In this document: piece by piece, positions 1 to 10,700 of the stretch
Numbering within the stretch: position 1 is the first letter of the stretch
Layout of the letters: every line of letters starts with the position of its first letter
Source: Roseithermus sacchariphilus
GTDB taxonomy: Bacteria; Bacteroidota; Rhodothermia; Rhodothermales; MEBIC09517
Length of the DNA: 64,000 nt
Assembly: GCA_003285105.1 (NCBI GenBank)
Contig: CP030158.1
Coordinates: 1,039,447-1,103,446 of the forward strand
Reading direction: 5' to 3'
Made by a program: the position numbers and the translations under genes
The notes under the pieces: model-generated
Database searches by the model: none
What the model was told of the DNA's origin: nothing
Seen by the model: the letters and a program-made list of their open reading frames with translations, nothing else

Positions 1-362
1 AGGGCGGGCGGGCCGTCCCGCAACGCCGGCTGCCACCGCAGCGGCCGCTGCACGCCGATCTCGACGCCGGCTTCCTCGGCCAGGCGCACCAGCGCCTCGG
101 CCTCCGGGATGGAGGCGGCCGGGGGCCAGGCCAGCAGCAGATGGCAGCCGTGCCGCGCCGCCGCCTCGGCCAGCCGGAACCGATCCGCCGGGGCTCCGTG
201 GATCACCAGCACCGCGCTCCGCGCCAGCACGTCGGCCAGCACCGCGCGGTCGTGCGGGGCCACGTCGGCCGGGCCCACCGCCTCGGCACCGCCGGGCCAC
301 GCCGCCACGGCCCGGGCCTGCCACGCGGCGAGGTCATTCGATCCAAGCAGAGCAACGCGCAT
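1..362 (-). CDS. Oxidoreductase-like protein, N-terminal part (3' end beyond window)
   Basis: An open frame starts at the ATG at 362 and runs leftwards off the window edge, giving about 120 residues. The product begins MRVALLGSND, a hydrophobic first strand followed by a small-residue turn, as in Rossmann-type Gfo/Idh/MocA oxidoreductases. It continues with alternating strands (AVLVIHGAP, CHLLLAWPP) and helices (EAEALVRLAEEAG). The later segment EIGVQRPLRW sits where Gfo/Idh/MocA proteins carry the strand after their conserved ExP motif. The classical GxGxxG loop is not intact, so cofactor binding is uncertain. No signal peptide is present, so it is probably cytoplasmic. It is transcribed in the same direction as the downstream-facing T9SS genes, with 117 bp between. 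The family call is an inference from fold pattern and could be wrong because most of the protein is outside the window. Confidence 0.55.
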   Translation of the reverse strand, partial: MRVALLGSNDLAAWQARAVAAWPGGAEAVGPADVAPHDRAVLADVLARSAVLVIHGAPADRFRLAEAAARHGCHLLLAWPPAASIPEAEALVRLAEEAGVEIGVQRPLRWQPALRDGPPA

Positions 363-423
363 GCGGGAGACAGGGGCGGGAGACAGGATGCGGAGGGGGG
401 AAGTTGCGCGTCGCCGCCGCCCC

Positions 424-449
424 TGTCAAGACGCCCCCGCGTCAAGACG
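424..449 (-). promoter_or_regulatory. Direct repeat with TTGACA-like boxes upstream of the oxidoreductase-like gene
   Basis: In the 117-bp gap before the gene starting at 362, the 9-mer GTCAAGACG occurs at 425-433 and again at 441-449, 16 bp apart. Read on the minus strand the inner copy gives TTGACA at 429-424, an exact -35 hexamer, but I find no good -10 box 16-18 bp further on (best CAACTT). It could be an operator with two half-sites or a weak promoter. Confidence 0.25.
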
Positions 450-479
450 GCCTCCGTCTCTGCCACACCCGACCCGGCC

Positions 480-1784
480 TCAGCGAACGATGGCGAGCGG
501 CCGCGTGGCCTGGAACGTCGTGCCCACGATCCGCAGCAGGTAGAGCCCGGCGGGCCAGCGCCGGACCGGCACCGTGAGCCGCAGCGGCTGCCCGGCCGGC
601 AGGTAGCCGTCGTACACCCGCGCCACGTGGCGCCCCCGGAGGTCGTAGAGGTCCACCCGCACGGTCTGCGGGACGGCCACGGTGAGTTGTGTCGAGACGG
701 TCTGCCGGGCCGGCTGCGGGTAGAGCGGAGTCAGCGTAAACGCCGGGCCGGACCGGGCGAGCCCCTCGGCGGCCGTGGCCCGGGACCCTCCGGCCACCGC
801 CAGCTCGCCCGCCGGCACGAGGCCGTCGGCACAGAGGCGCTCGGGGGCGGCGGCCGAGGGCTCGAAGCGCACGGCCCGCGGCTCCCAGGGGCTCGCGGCG
901 TCGGCCCGTTGCACGAGAACCAGCGCCGAGGGCCGGCCCACCCAGTCCAGCACCCCCTCCAGCGGGATGCACACCCCGGCGGCCGGCACCGTCCCCTGTG
1001 TCGGCTCCAGTTGCCAGAAGCCGGGCAGGGCCAGGCGGTCGTAGGCCTCCGGAAGCGGAGTGCCGGCCGGAGCACGGTACACCCGCGTCACCATCAACTC
1101 GGCCGCCGCGGCCAGCGGGTCGGCATCGAGGCGCAGCCCACCGAGCGCCGGCAGCACGACGGCCGGCGGGTCGCCGGCCTCCAGGCGAAGGCGGCGGGCG
1201 CGCCGGTCCATCGCCACCAGCACCGCGTCGTCGTCCATGGCGGGCTGCACCAGCCCGGCCTCGTCCGTCACGGGATCGAGCGTCCAGACCTCGGCCGCCC
1301 GCACGCGCAGCGGGTACAGCCCCGGCACGGCAGACGCGCGGACCACAAAGGCCACCTGCAGGACCGTCCCGGCCGCCGAGGCCACCGGATCGGCCGCGCC
1401 CCGATACAGCGTCAGGCCGAGGTGCAGGGTCCGCTCGGTGCCGGCCGTCGTCTCCTCCATGAACATCGTGCCCTGCGGGCTCGGGCCATCGAACGTGAAG
1501 CCATCGAAGAGTGGCCCCCGCACGACCCCTTCGACCACGAGGGCGGTGGTATCGTAGAGCACCTCCAGCCCCACCCCGAACAGGTGCGCCACGGGCGGAC
1601 CGTCCAGCCGGATCGCGACGACCAGCGTATCGCCGGGCTGCACGATGGGCGCTTCGTTCCAGACCCGCAGCAACGGCGTCGTCTGCGCGAGCGCACCGCC
1701 GGCCGGCAGCGTCAGCATCCCGCAGAAAAGCACCCACCAGGCGGCCCGCACCCGGCGAGCCCGTCGCATCCAGGACCCGATCAT
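480..1784 (-). CDS. Exported cohesin-like protein with T9SS sorting domain
   Basis: The 434-residue protein has a signal peptide at residues 1-34 (basic start, hydrophobic core, end ALAQ). Residues about 38-170 form a cohesin-like beta-sandwich, recognisable from the opening PGDTLVVAIRL, the centre GVGLEVLYDTTAL and the later LGLTLYRG and VLQVAFVVRA strands. Residues about 348-434 are a Por/T9SS type A sorting domain (LYPQPARQT, then VDLYDLRGRHVARV, WPAGLYLLRI), so the protein should cross the outer membrane and be attached to the surface or released. Its ATG overlaps the stop of the preceding 4125-residue gene (ATGA, 1781-1784), which supports translational coupling and the chosen start. That neighbour carries a dockerin-like pair, so a cohesin-dockerin contact between the two is a reasonable but unproved inference. 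No enzyme motif is visible. Confidence 0.85.
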   Translation of the reverse strand: MIGSWMRRARRVRAAWWVLFCGMLTLPAGGALAQTTPLLRVWNEAPIVQPGDTLVVAIRLDGPPVAHLFGVGLEVLYDTTALVVEGVVRGPLFDGFTFDGPSPQGTMFMEETTAGTERTLHLGLTLYRGAADPVASAAGTVLQVAFVVRASAVPGLYPLRVRAAEVWTLDPVTDEAGLVQPAMDDDAVLVAMDRRARRLRLEAGDPPAVVLPALGGLRLDADPLAAAAELMVTRVYRAPAGTPLPEAYDRLALPGFWQLEPTQGTVPAAGVCIPLEGVLDWVGRPSALVLVQRADAASPWEPRAVRFEPSAAAPERLCADGLVPAGELAVAGGSRATAAEGLARSGPAFTLTPLYPQPARQTVSTQLTVAVPQTVRVDLYDLRGRHVARVYDGYLPAGQPLRLTVPVRRWPAGLYLLRIVGTTFQATRPLAIVR

Positions 1785-4700
1785 TTCACCAGCAGCATTT
1801 TACGGGACTGCACGAAGTCCCCGGCGCGGAGACGGTAGACGTAGACGCCGCTGGCCAGGCGGCGGGCGTCGAACGGCACGGCGTGCCAGCCGGCCTTCAG
1901 CGGCTCGTTGCGGAGCAGCAGCGCCACACGGCGCCCGATGACGTCGTAGACCTCCAGCGTCACCGGCCCGTCCTCCGGCAGCGCAAAGCGGATCGTCGTC
2001 TGTGGGTTGAACGGGTTGGGATAGTTCTGGTCGAGGGCGTAGTCGGTCGGCATCTCCACGGCGCGGGGGCTGTCGAGCGCCAGCACGCCCGGCGTTACTG
2101 CGGGGCCGTCCGCCGTCCGCGCGGCCGCTTCCAGCAGTCGAATCTCGACGGTTTCGGTCATCGGGTGGACGACCTCGAGCCAGAGCGTGACTACGGGCAG
2201 GCCGGCGGCCTGTTCGAGGGCGGCCTCCGGGCCTTTGCGGCTATAGGCCACCGCCAGGCGCCCCTCCTCCTCATCGTAACGCTGGAAGGCCAGGAGGTCG
2301 CCGTCGTCGAAGTCGGTCCCGGCCTCCACCGCCGAGAGCGCAAAGAACGACGGCGGGAAGGTCACCAGGGCGGCCGCACCGAGCAGTCCCTCCACCGGCC
2401 TAGCCTGGCCGGCCACGACGTGCACGGGGAAGCGATCCCCCATTGGCAGCGGCGGGATCAGCAATGGCTCCTGGCCGGGCGCTCCCGCCTGGTAGAGGCG
2501 TCCCTTGCCGGCGGCATGGGTGCGGCCGAAGTGCGTACCGATGGGCAGGACATCGTTCTGGCTGACGATCCCGTCCCCGTTGGCATCGGCATAGCTGGCC
2601 TCCACCGGCGTCCAGACCGGCACCGCCGCCGCCTCCCAGGCCCCGGAGCGCCGGGTGCGGGCCATCCCCGTCCGGCCGAAGTACTGGCCGATGGGCAGCA
2701 GGTCGGCCTGGTTCACGACGCCGTCGTTGTCGGTATCGCCCGGCCACACCTGCGCCAGCTGCCCCAGGCTGATTTCGGCCTCGGCGGCCGTCTTGAGCGG
2801 CTCCAGGTTGCCGGCCCGGTCCCGCGCCCGCACGAAGAAGCGATAGGACCGCCCCTTCTCGGCCACGAACGTGTAGGACGAATCCGGCAGGTCCCGGGCG
2901 TGCAGCTCGAACGGCCCGTCCGCCTCGGCCACGTACAGGTCGTAGGCCCCCACCCCGGCGCCGGCGGGATCGGCGGCCTGCCAGCGGAGGGTGATCTCCG
3001 TGGCATCGACCCCGACGGGCAGCGGCTGCAGGGTGCTGACTGGCGGGTCGGCGTCGATCGTGTTGAAGATGGGCGGGGTGAGGATGGCCTCGTTGGGTTC
3101 GAAGACGATGGACGCCTCGGCCTCGACGCGCGCCCCCGTCTCGACGTCCGGCCGCGCCAGCACGGAGTAGCGCACGAACCCTTCCCCGTTGTGGAGCGAG
3201 TCGTTGGGCGGCAGGTACCCCAGGAAGGGATCCTCGGGCACCTGCCCCGTCGCCGGGTCGATCGATCGGAACGTCCAGAAGATCTCCCGGGTCGTCACGT
3301 CGATGCCCATGGTCACATCGAGGAAGATGCCGAGGGAGTCGCGCAGGTCGAGGCGGCCCTGCCAGAAGGCGCTGTTGGCCGGTGGTTTGAACAGGTAGGG
3401 TCCGAAGCCGAACTCCCCGACGCGGAAGGTGCGCACGTCCAGGTCCTCATCGAGCGTGGCGGTGATGTGGACGACCTGCGCCGGCGAGGTGGCGACCTCG
3501 GCGTCGTTTTCGTAGCGGATGGTATAGTCCAGGACCTGATCGGCGGCGACCCAGCGCTCCTCGCCATAGCCCTCCGGCCCGAGGATGTCGTTCGGGTCGG
3601 AGGGAACGACGCTGATGAAGTCGCCGAGCAGATCGTCCCAGCCGCACTCACCCGGCGCGCTGCCGGGGTTGGTGCACGGGTTCTGAGCCGCCATCTCGCT
3701 GAGTTTTTTCTCCAGGCACAGCAGGTCTTTGAAGAGGCCCGGCACATCGAACAGGCCGGGGCCTTTGCCGGCCGCTGCCACGAGCCAACCGGGCTCCCTC
3801 ATCGAAGAGGGCTCCCCGGCGGCGCCGGAGACGGGCGCCGCCGGAGCCTCCGCGCCGAAGGTGGTGAGCAACGCGGCGTAGTCGTAGGCCTCCGCCATGC
3901 GGCGCCAGTCGCGCGGGTCCTTGGAGATGTCGATCAGGTCCCCCGGCCCCTTCGCGTTGAAGAAGTCGATGGGGCTGACCTTCACCGACACCGGCCCTTT
4001 GAGCTTGATGCTGGCCGGATAGAGGGTGCTGCCCATGTTGAAGGCCGTTCCGGCGGCCTCGCGGAACATGGCGGCGGTGTTCTTGCGGACGCCGAGGGCC
4101 TCGCAGGCGAACCGGGCGTCCGGGTCCTCGCACAGCGAGCCGCAGGGGCTCTCACCGAAGTCCCGGTTCTTGGGGTCGCTGCGGCGCGGGTCGTCCGTGT
4201 CCCGCGGGTCGTCCGGCTCGTGGGGGTCGTCGCGCGTGCGGTCGTCCCGGTCGTCGTCCGGCTCGTCCCGTGGATCTCGCGGATAGTCGGGGTCGCGGGG
4301 GGTATCCGGGCTTTCCGGGTCCTTCGGGTCGTCGGGCCGCGGCGGGCGCGGCGTGCGAGGATCGTCGTCGCATGCGTTGCCGAGGCCGTCGCGGTCGCTA
4401 TCGGCCTGGTCCGGGTTGGGGACGTGGACACAGTTGTCGCGGTAGTCCGGAACGCCGTCGCGGTCCACATCGGGCGGTCGGGGATCCGGGCGGTCCGGGC
4501 GGTCGGGATCGTTGGGGCGGCGCAGGTTCGGATCGCAGGCATTGCCGAGGCCGTCCCAGTCCCGATCGGCCTGGTCGGGATTGAAGATGACGGGGCAATT
4601 ATCGCAGGCATCGCCGATGCCGTCGCCGTCGGTATCCGGGCCGCAGGCGTCATCCGTGGTGTCGCAGGCATTGCCGAGGCCGTCGCCATCGCGGTCGCGC

Positions 4701-7700
4701 TGGCTGGGGTTGTAGACGAGCGGGCAGTTGTCGGCAGCATCGCCGAGGCCGTCGGCGTCCTGGTCCTGCTGGTCGGCATTGGCCAGGACCACGATGTTGT
4801 CGCAGAAGTCCCCGACGCCGTCCTCATCGCGGTCGGCCTGATCCCGGTTGTAGACGAGCGGGCAGTTGTCCACATGGTCGGGGATGAAGTCCCCGTCGCG
4901 GTCGAAGCGGTCATCGCCCTGCTCCTCGTCACAGGCATCGCCCACGCCGTCGCCGTCGCGGTCGGCCTGGCCGGGGTTGGGGGTCCAGGGGCAGTTGTCG
5001 CGGGTGTCGAGGACCTCGTCCTCATCCACGTCGCCGCCGGTGAAGAGGCCGGCCCGGGCGCCCTGCTGGTAGGCCTCGGCCAGCCAGGCCTGGAACTGCA
5101 CGCGAGACAGGGCCGTGGCGGCCGCCTCGAACGGAAAACGGCCACCGGACAGGGGCCGGAAGACAGCCTTGACGGCCTTCGTACGCCGCGGCCCGACGTT
5201 GTAGAAGAACAGCGTAAAATACTTGTAGCCGTCGCCGGGCTGGAGCACCTCCGTCTCCTGGTCCCAGTCGCCCTCGGTGTCGAGAAAGAAGTCGATCTGC
5301 TCCCGGACGCGGATGAAGAGGACGGCACGTTCGAGGTTGACGTTGGACGGGTTGTAGAGGGTGAAGAAGAAGGGCGCGGTACGGCCGACCAGGATGGCCG
5401 GCGGCCCGACGATCACCGCCCGCGGTTCGACGGGGGTGGCGGCCTCGACGGTGACGGCGTCCTCCAGCACCGCCTCGGAGCCGTCCGGGTTGGTGATGAC
5501 GAGGTCCCAGGCGCCGTGTGCCAGGCCGGTGACGGGGAAGACGGCATTGAGGCGGGTGGAGTTGAGGAAGACGGTGAAGTAGGCCTGCCGGTCGGCCCGT
5601 CCCTCGCGGCGCAGCGTCGCCACGGCGCCTTCCTCGAACTGTGCGCCGAGGATCTCCAGCGTCGCCTCCCCGCGGTCGCCGATGACGTCCGTGTAAACGC
5701 CCTGGATGCCGAAGTCCAGCGTTTCGACCGAGAGGGTGTACGGGGTGGTGTAGTCCGGTCGGCAGATCTGGCCGGTGTCGCAGACGAGGCGGGGCTTGAC
5801 GTACTGGGCGTAGAGCAGCAGGTAATAGGTGCCGGCGCGGGCGTCGGGGATGACAATGGTCTGGTCATCGCTGTAGCGCTGGTCGCCGAGGTACTCGTAC
5901 GAACTGCGGGTCGGTCCGTCTTCGAAGGCGGCAAAGAGCTCCAGATAGGCCTGATCAACGTTTTGGAGGGGGTCCTGCCCATCGAGCCGGATGATGATGT
6001 CCTCGCCGCCCCGGGCCTCGAAGCGGTAGTACCGGCGCGACCGGTAGCGGATACGATCGCTGACGGGCTCGCCGAGGGTGAGTTCGGGCACGATGACGGT
6101 GGAGGGGTCTGGGGCCGCAGCCTCGTTGTTGGCCTCGTCCGTCTCCCGGATGTTGTTGCGCACGTCGGTGCGGACGAGCAGGTAGTAGTCGCCGATGGGC
6201 ATGGCGGGGATCTCCTCTCCCTCTTCTCCGCCGAAGAACGACGTGTAGGCGACGCTCGGGCCGTCGGCCACCTGCAGGCCTCGCGCCAGGAGGTCGGCCT
6301 CGCTCAGGCCCAGCGAGTCCGGGCCGGCCATCCGTTCGTAGGCCCGGGCGAGGGCGGCCAGGTCCACCTCGGCGCTCAGCCGGGCGGTGACGCCCGGGTC
6401 GAGGTCGACCGTGCGCTCCTCGGTGTGGACGAGCACGTCGTCGACGTCCCAGGTGCGGTCGGCCGAGAAGTAGATGGCGTCGGTCATACGGCCCTGTGCG
6501 GGGAAGCTCCCGACGTTCTCGACGGTATAGTCCAGCCGGGCGCTTTGCCCGGGCCTCACCTCGGCCGGGGCCGCCACGGCCGTGACGATGAGGTCGGCCG
6601 GCGGCGGCAGATCCACCTGCACGGGCACCACGCGGTCGTTGTCCTCCTCGGCCCGGTGTTCGTAGAGCGTTCCGAGGGCATCGGTGCGCACAATGACGTA
6701 GTAGGTGCCGGTGGACAGATCCATCGGCAGGGTGACGCGCAGGCTGTCCGTGTAGCTCTGGCCCGGCCCGAGGGCTCCGCCGCGGATGCGCACCCGCGCC
6801 CCGGTGGCGAGGTCGGTGGCGTAGACCGTGGCGTAGGTGCGCCTGCCCAGGCGCCGGCCCCCTCCGGCCGACGGCGTCCGCGCAATGTAGAGGTAATCGC
6901 TCCAGGTGTCGGCCTCCTCGGTGGTCCCCTCGCCCACGTTCGTCACCGTCCACCGGATCCAGGTCGGCTGCCCGGAAGTCAGCTCCGTCGCCACCGCCAC
7001 GTCGGACACCTGCAGGTTCACCGGCGGCGTGAGGTCGACGCGCAGGGGCAGCACGGCGGTGTCGTTGTCGGGGCTGGCATCGCCCGTGGCGCCGGCCCCG
7101 TCGTCGATGGTGATCAGCACGTAGTAGTCCCCGGCGATGCCGTCCGGGAGTGTCACCGTCAGGCGGCGGCTGTAGGCCTGCCCCCCGGCCAGCGCCCCCT
7201 CGCGCTGTACGAAGCCGATGGGCGTGTCGCGCAACGGATCGAGCCGGTCGTCCTCGGAGAGGTAGAGCCGCTCGACCCAGCTCCGGGCGAGGGTGCGCCC
7301 GGCGCCCCGGTTCGTCACGGTCCAGGACACCTCCAGCGGTTGCCCGGACCGGCCCACGGCCGCCCCGAGTGCGGCGTCCTCCACGGCCAGGTCGACCGTC
7401 GGATACCCGGCGATCGAGAGGGCCGTGCTGCGCCCGACGTTGTTGTCTTCCCGGTCGAACTCGTAGACGCTGCCGCGCGGGTTGTAGAAGTCCGGCAGGT
7501 CCGTGTAGACGTAGAGGTACTGCGTGCCGGTGCGGTCCGGGGGCAGGACGACGCTGACCCGCCGCTCGCGCGCCTCGCCGGGTGCCAGGGCCTGCTTCAT
7601 CTCCACGGTCTCGATCCGGCGGGCCGAGGTCGTCCAGGTGGGGCTCTCGCTCATGAAGAGCGCCTCGGTCCAGCGCGCCACCGACGTCCCGGCCCGGCTT

Positions 7701-10700
7701 TCGTTGCGGAGGGTCCAGGTGACGGTGACCGTGTCCCCCGCCGTCAGGGGGCCGTCCGGCACCGTCACGTCGGCAACCTGCAGGTCCGGGTAGTCGGTCA
7801 GCGAAATCGTGAGCGGCGTAGCCAGCGCGCGCGTGTTGTTGGCTTTAGAGTCGCCCTCGGGCGAGAACTCGAAGACGCTGCCGGCACGGTCCGCGACGAC
7901 GAAGAGCCGGCGCGTCCCCTCGATGCCGTCCGGCAGCGAGAGCGACACGGTGTAGGTCATGCTATCGCCGGGTGAGAGCGGGCGGTAGGTCACCACCCCG
8001 CCGGCGAAGACCGGGACGCGGTTCTGGCGCGGGAACGTTCCGAGGCTGATGGCCGTCGAGCGATCCAGCGAGTCCGTCTCGGCGAGGAAGACCTCGTCCG
8101 CCCAGCGCTCTTCGAAGGGGGCTCCGGCCCCCACGTTCTTGACCGTGTAGCGCAGCCGGAGGGTCTGGCCGGAGCGCACGGCCGGGTCTGTGACGACGGC
8201 CCCCGCGGCATCGACGAGGGCCACGTCCTGCACCTGCAGGTCGGGCGGTGGCTTGAGGGTGATGCTGATGGGACGGCCGGTGGCGTTGTTGTCCTCGCGG
8301 GCATGCTCGAAGACGAGATCCCGGTGGTCAGCGGCAAGGAACAGGAAATACTCTCCGGAGATGGCCTCGGGCAGCTTCACCTCGAAGGCCTTGCGGTAGC
8401 CGAAGCCGGGGTCCAGTTCACCCGGCGCCGCAAGGTGGTACCAGCGGTTCTCGTCGGCCGCGTCCTGGAACACCTGCGTGCCCACCTCGCTCGGCTCGCA
8501 GACGACCGCGCCGGAGCGGATGAAGTCGGTGGCCGTGAGCACGATGGTGCCTCCGGCTCCACGGCCTTTGGAGGCCACGCCGATCAGGTGCGTCACGTTG
8601 CTACACGGCTCCAGCACGCGGCGGTGCCGGGCCTCGCCCAGGCGCGTGTCCAGGATGCGGCCGGTCGCCACGTCCCGGTCCAGCACGCTGTCCGCAGACA
8701 GGTAGATGCCGTCGTACCAGCTGGCGAGGTTCGTCGAGCCCGTACCGAGGTTTTCCACGGTCCATTCCAGCCCCACCTTCTCGCCGGAGAAGGCCCGGGG
8801 GGGCACGACGAGCTCGGTCACCTGCAGGTCGGGGGGCGGGGTCAGGACGACTTCCAGCGGCACCCGGGCGCGGTTGTTCTCCTCATTCGCCTCGCGTACC
8901 TGGTTGCGCCCGAACGAGCCGTTCCGGTTGCGGAACCCGTTGTCCGCCTGCACGAACACGTAGAACGTGCCGGAGATGCCGTCGGGCACGTCGAAGGTGA
9001 CCGAGTTGGTGTAGCTCTGCCCGGGATCGAGCGAGGTCGCGTTGACCTTCTGGCCGACGAGGAGATCCCCCAGGGCCAGGAAGCCGTCGCTGGCCGTGGC
9101 GCCACCGCTGGAGACCTGATCGATGGTGGTATCCGGCGAGAGGACGACGTAGTCGTGCCAGCCCAGCATCGTCGTACCGCCAGCCCCCACGTTCGTGACG
9201 GTCCATTCGACGGCCATGGTTTGCCCGGAGAAGACCTCTACCGGCACCTGGATGTCCGTCACGACGAGGTCTGGCTGGGGCGCCAGCACGACGGTCCAGC
9301 GCGGCCCCCAGGTAGCGCCGTAGCGGTTGCGGGCGAGGATCTGCCAGTAGTAGCTCACATCCGCCGCCACGGGGACGCCGCGGGCGAGCGCCACGGTCAG
9401 CCCGGCCTGCACGGGCACCTCCGGGCGCGGCTCGTCGATGGGCCAGAGGTAGAGATCGTACGAAGTCGCATCCGGGACGGGCGCCCAGCTGAAATCGATG
9501 GCCTCTGCGTTGGGCGCGATGACCGCGCCGTCCTCGGGATCCGGTGAGGACGCCACGCCGGGCGCACGGGCGACGAGCGGGTTGCGCTCGGACACCGACC
9601 CGACCGTCCACTCGCTCAGGACGGAGGTGACCGCCGTCGCCACGTTCGCCGGCGCGTTGATGCTCGTGGGCACGGCCGTCCAGGCGTCGGCCGCATTGGC
9701 CCGGCGCAGCAGGCGCAGGTCGTTCTCGTCGGCGATGCCGGTCAGCCGGGCGTAGCTGAGTTGCACCTCGACGGCGTAGGCGGCCTGGCGGGGCACGATG
9801 TGCACGCCCCAGTAGGCCTGGCTGGAGACGGTGGCGATGCCGGCCGGCGGCGTGCCTCCGGGGTCGGCCTCGTAGCGCCGCACGCTCACCACCGCGGCGC
9901 GGTCGAGCGAGGAAAAGTCGAGGTCCACGTCCGTATCGAGCCCGTCCGGGCCGTGGAACGACACCCGGCCGGGGTTACCCGGGCGAAAGGCGTGGGTGAC
10001 GACGGCCGCGGGCGCCAGAGCCTCCTCGGCCGGCGGGACGTCGTCGAAGAAGGCGAGCGGCAGCGCCTGCGGGTCGCTCCCCGGCATGGTAAACGTGCGG
10101 GCGCCGTCGTGCCCCTGCAGCTCGTAGATGAACGTGCTCGGGGTGCCCCGTCCGTCCGGGTCGAACAGGAAGCCGTAATGGATGGTCTCGCCCTCCAGCA
10201 CCGCCGTCTGCACGCGGTAGCTTAGCGAGGTATCCACGCGAGCCATGCGATGCCGGCCGGGCAACGAGCCGCTGAAGATCTCCACGTAGACGTCGGCCAC
10301 CGCCGGGTCGAACAGACCCAGGCGCTCCATCTGCGCGAGGTCGACCAGAAAGGTCACCTGCCCGGAAGCGCCCGTGGCGGCCGACTCGTAGGGGCCGATG
10401 TCGACGCCGCCGCCGAGGGGCCGGGCGGTGCCCCGGTAGTCCGTCGGTGGAGCGCCGTCGGCGGTGCCGGCATCGATGGCGGGGCTGGCGTCCTGGAGCG
10501 CGAACGCCTCGTCGGCGAACAGCGGGTCGCCAAAGCGGTCGTGCAGGCCGGGGGTCAGCGCCCCGCCATGCGCGGCGTCGAAACCGTGGATGAGGTTGTA
10601 ATCCGCCTCGGCCACCGGCACGTCGCTCTCCAGCGCGATGGACCCGGCGGTCGTCGCCGGGGCGGCGGCGATGTGGTTGATGATCCGAACCGGGGCGGTG

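Noticed and set aside
1511-7975. 2154-codon open frame on the plus strand opposite the giant T9SS gene
   Set aside because: It is rich in R, G, E, V, H and Q with no domains, runs exactly antisense to a gene with clear domains on the minus strand, and arises from GC-rich third positions suppressing stops.
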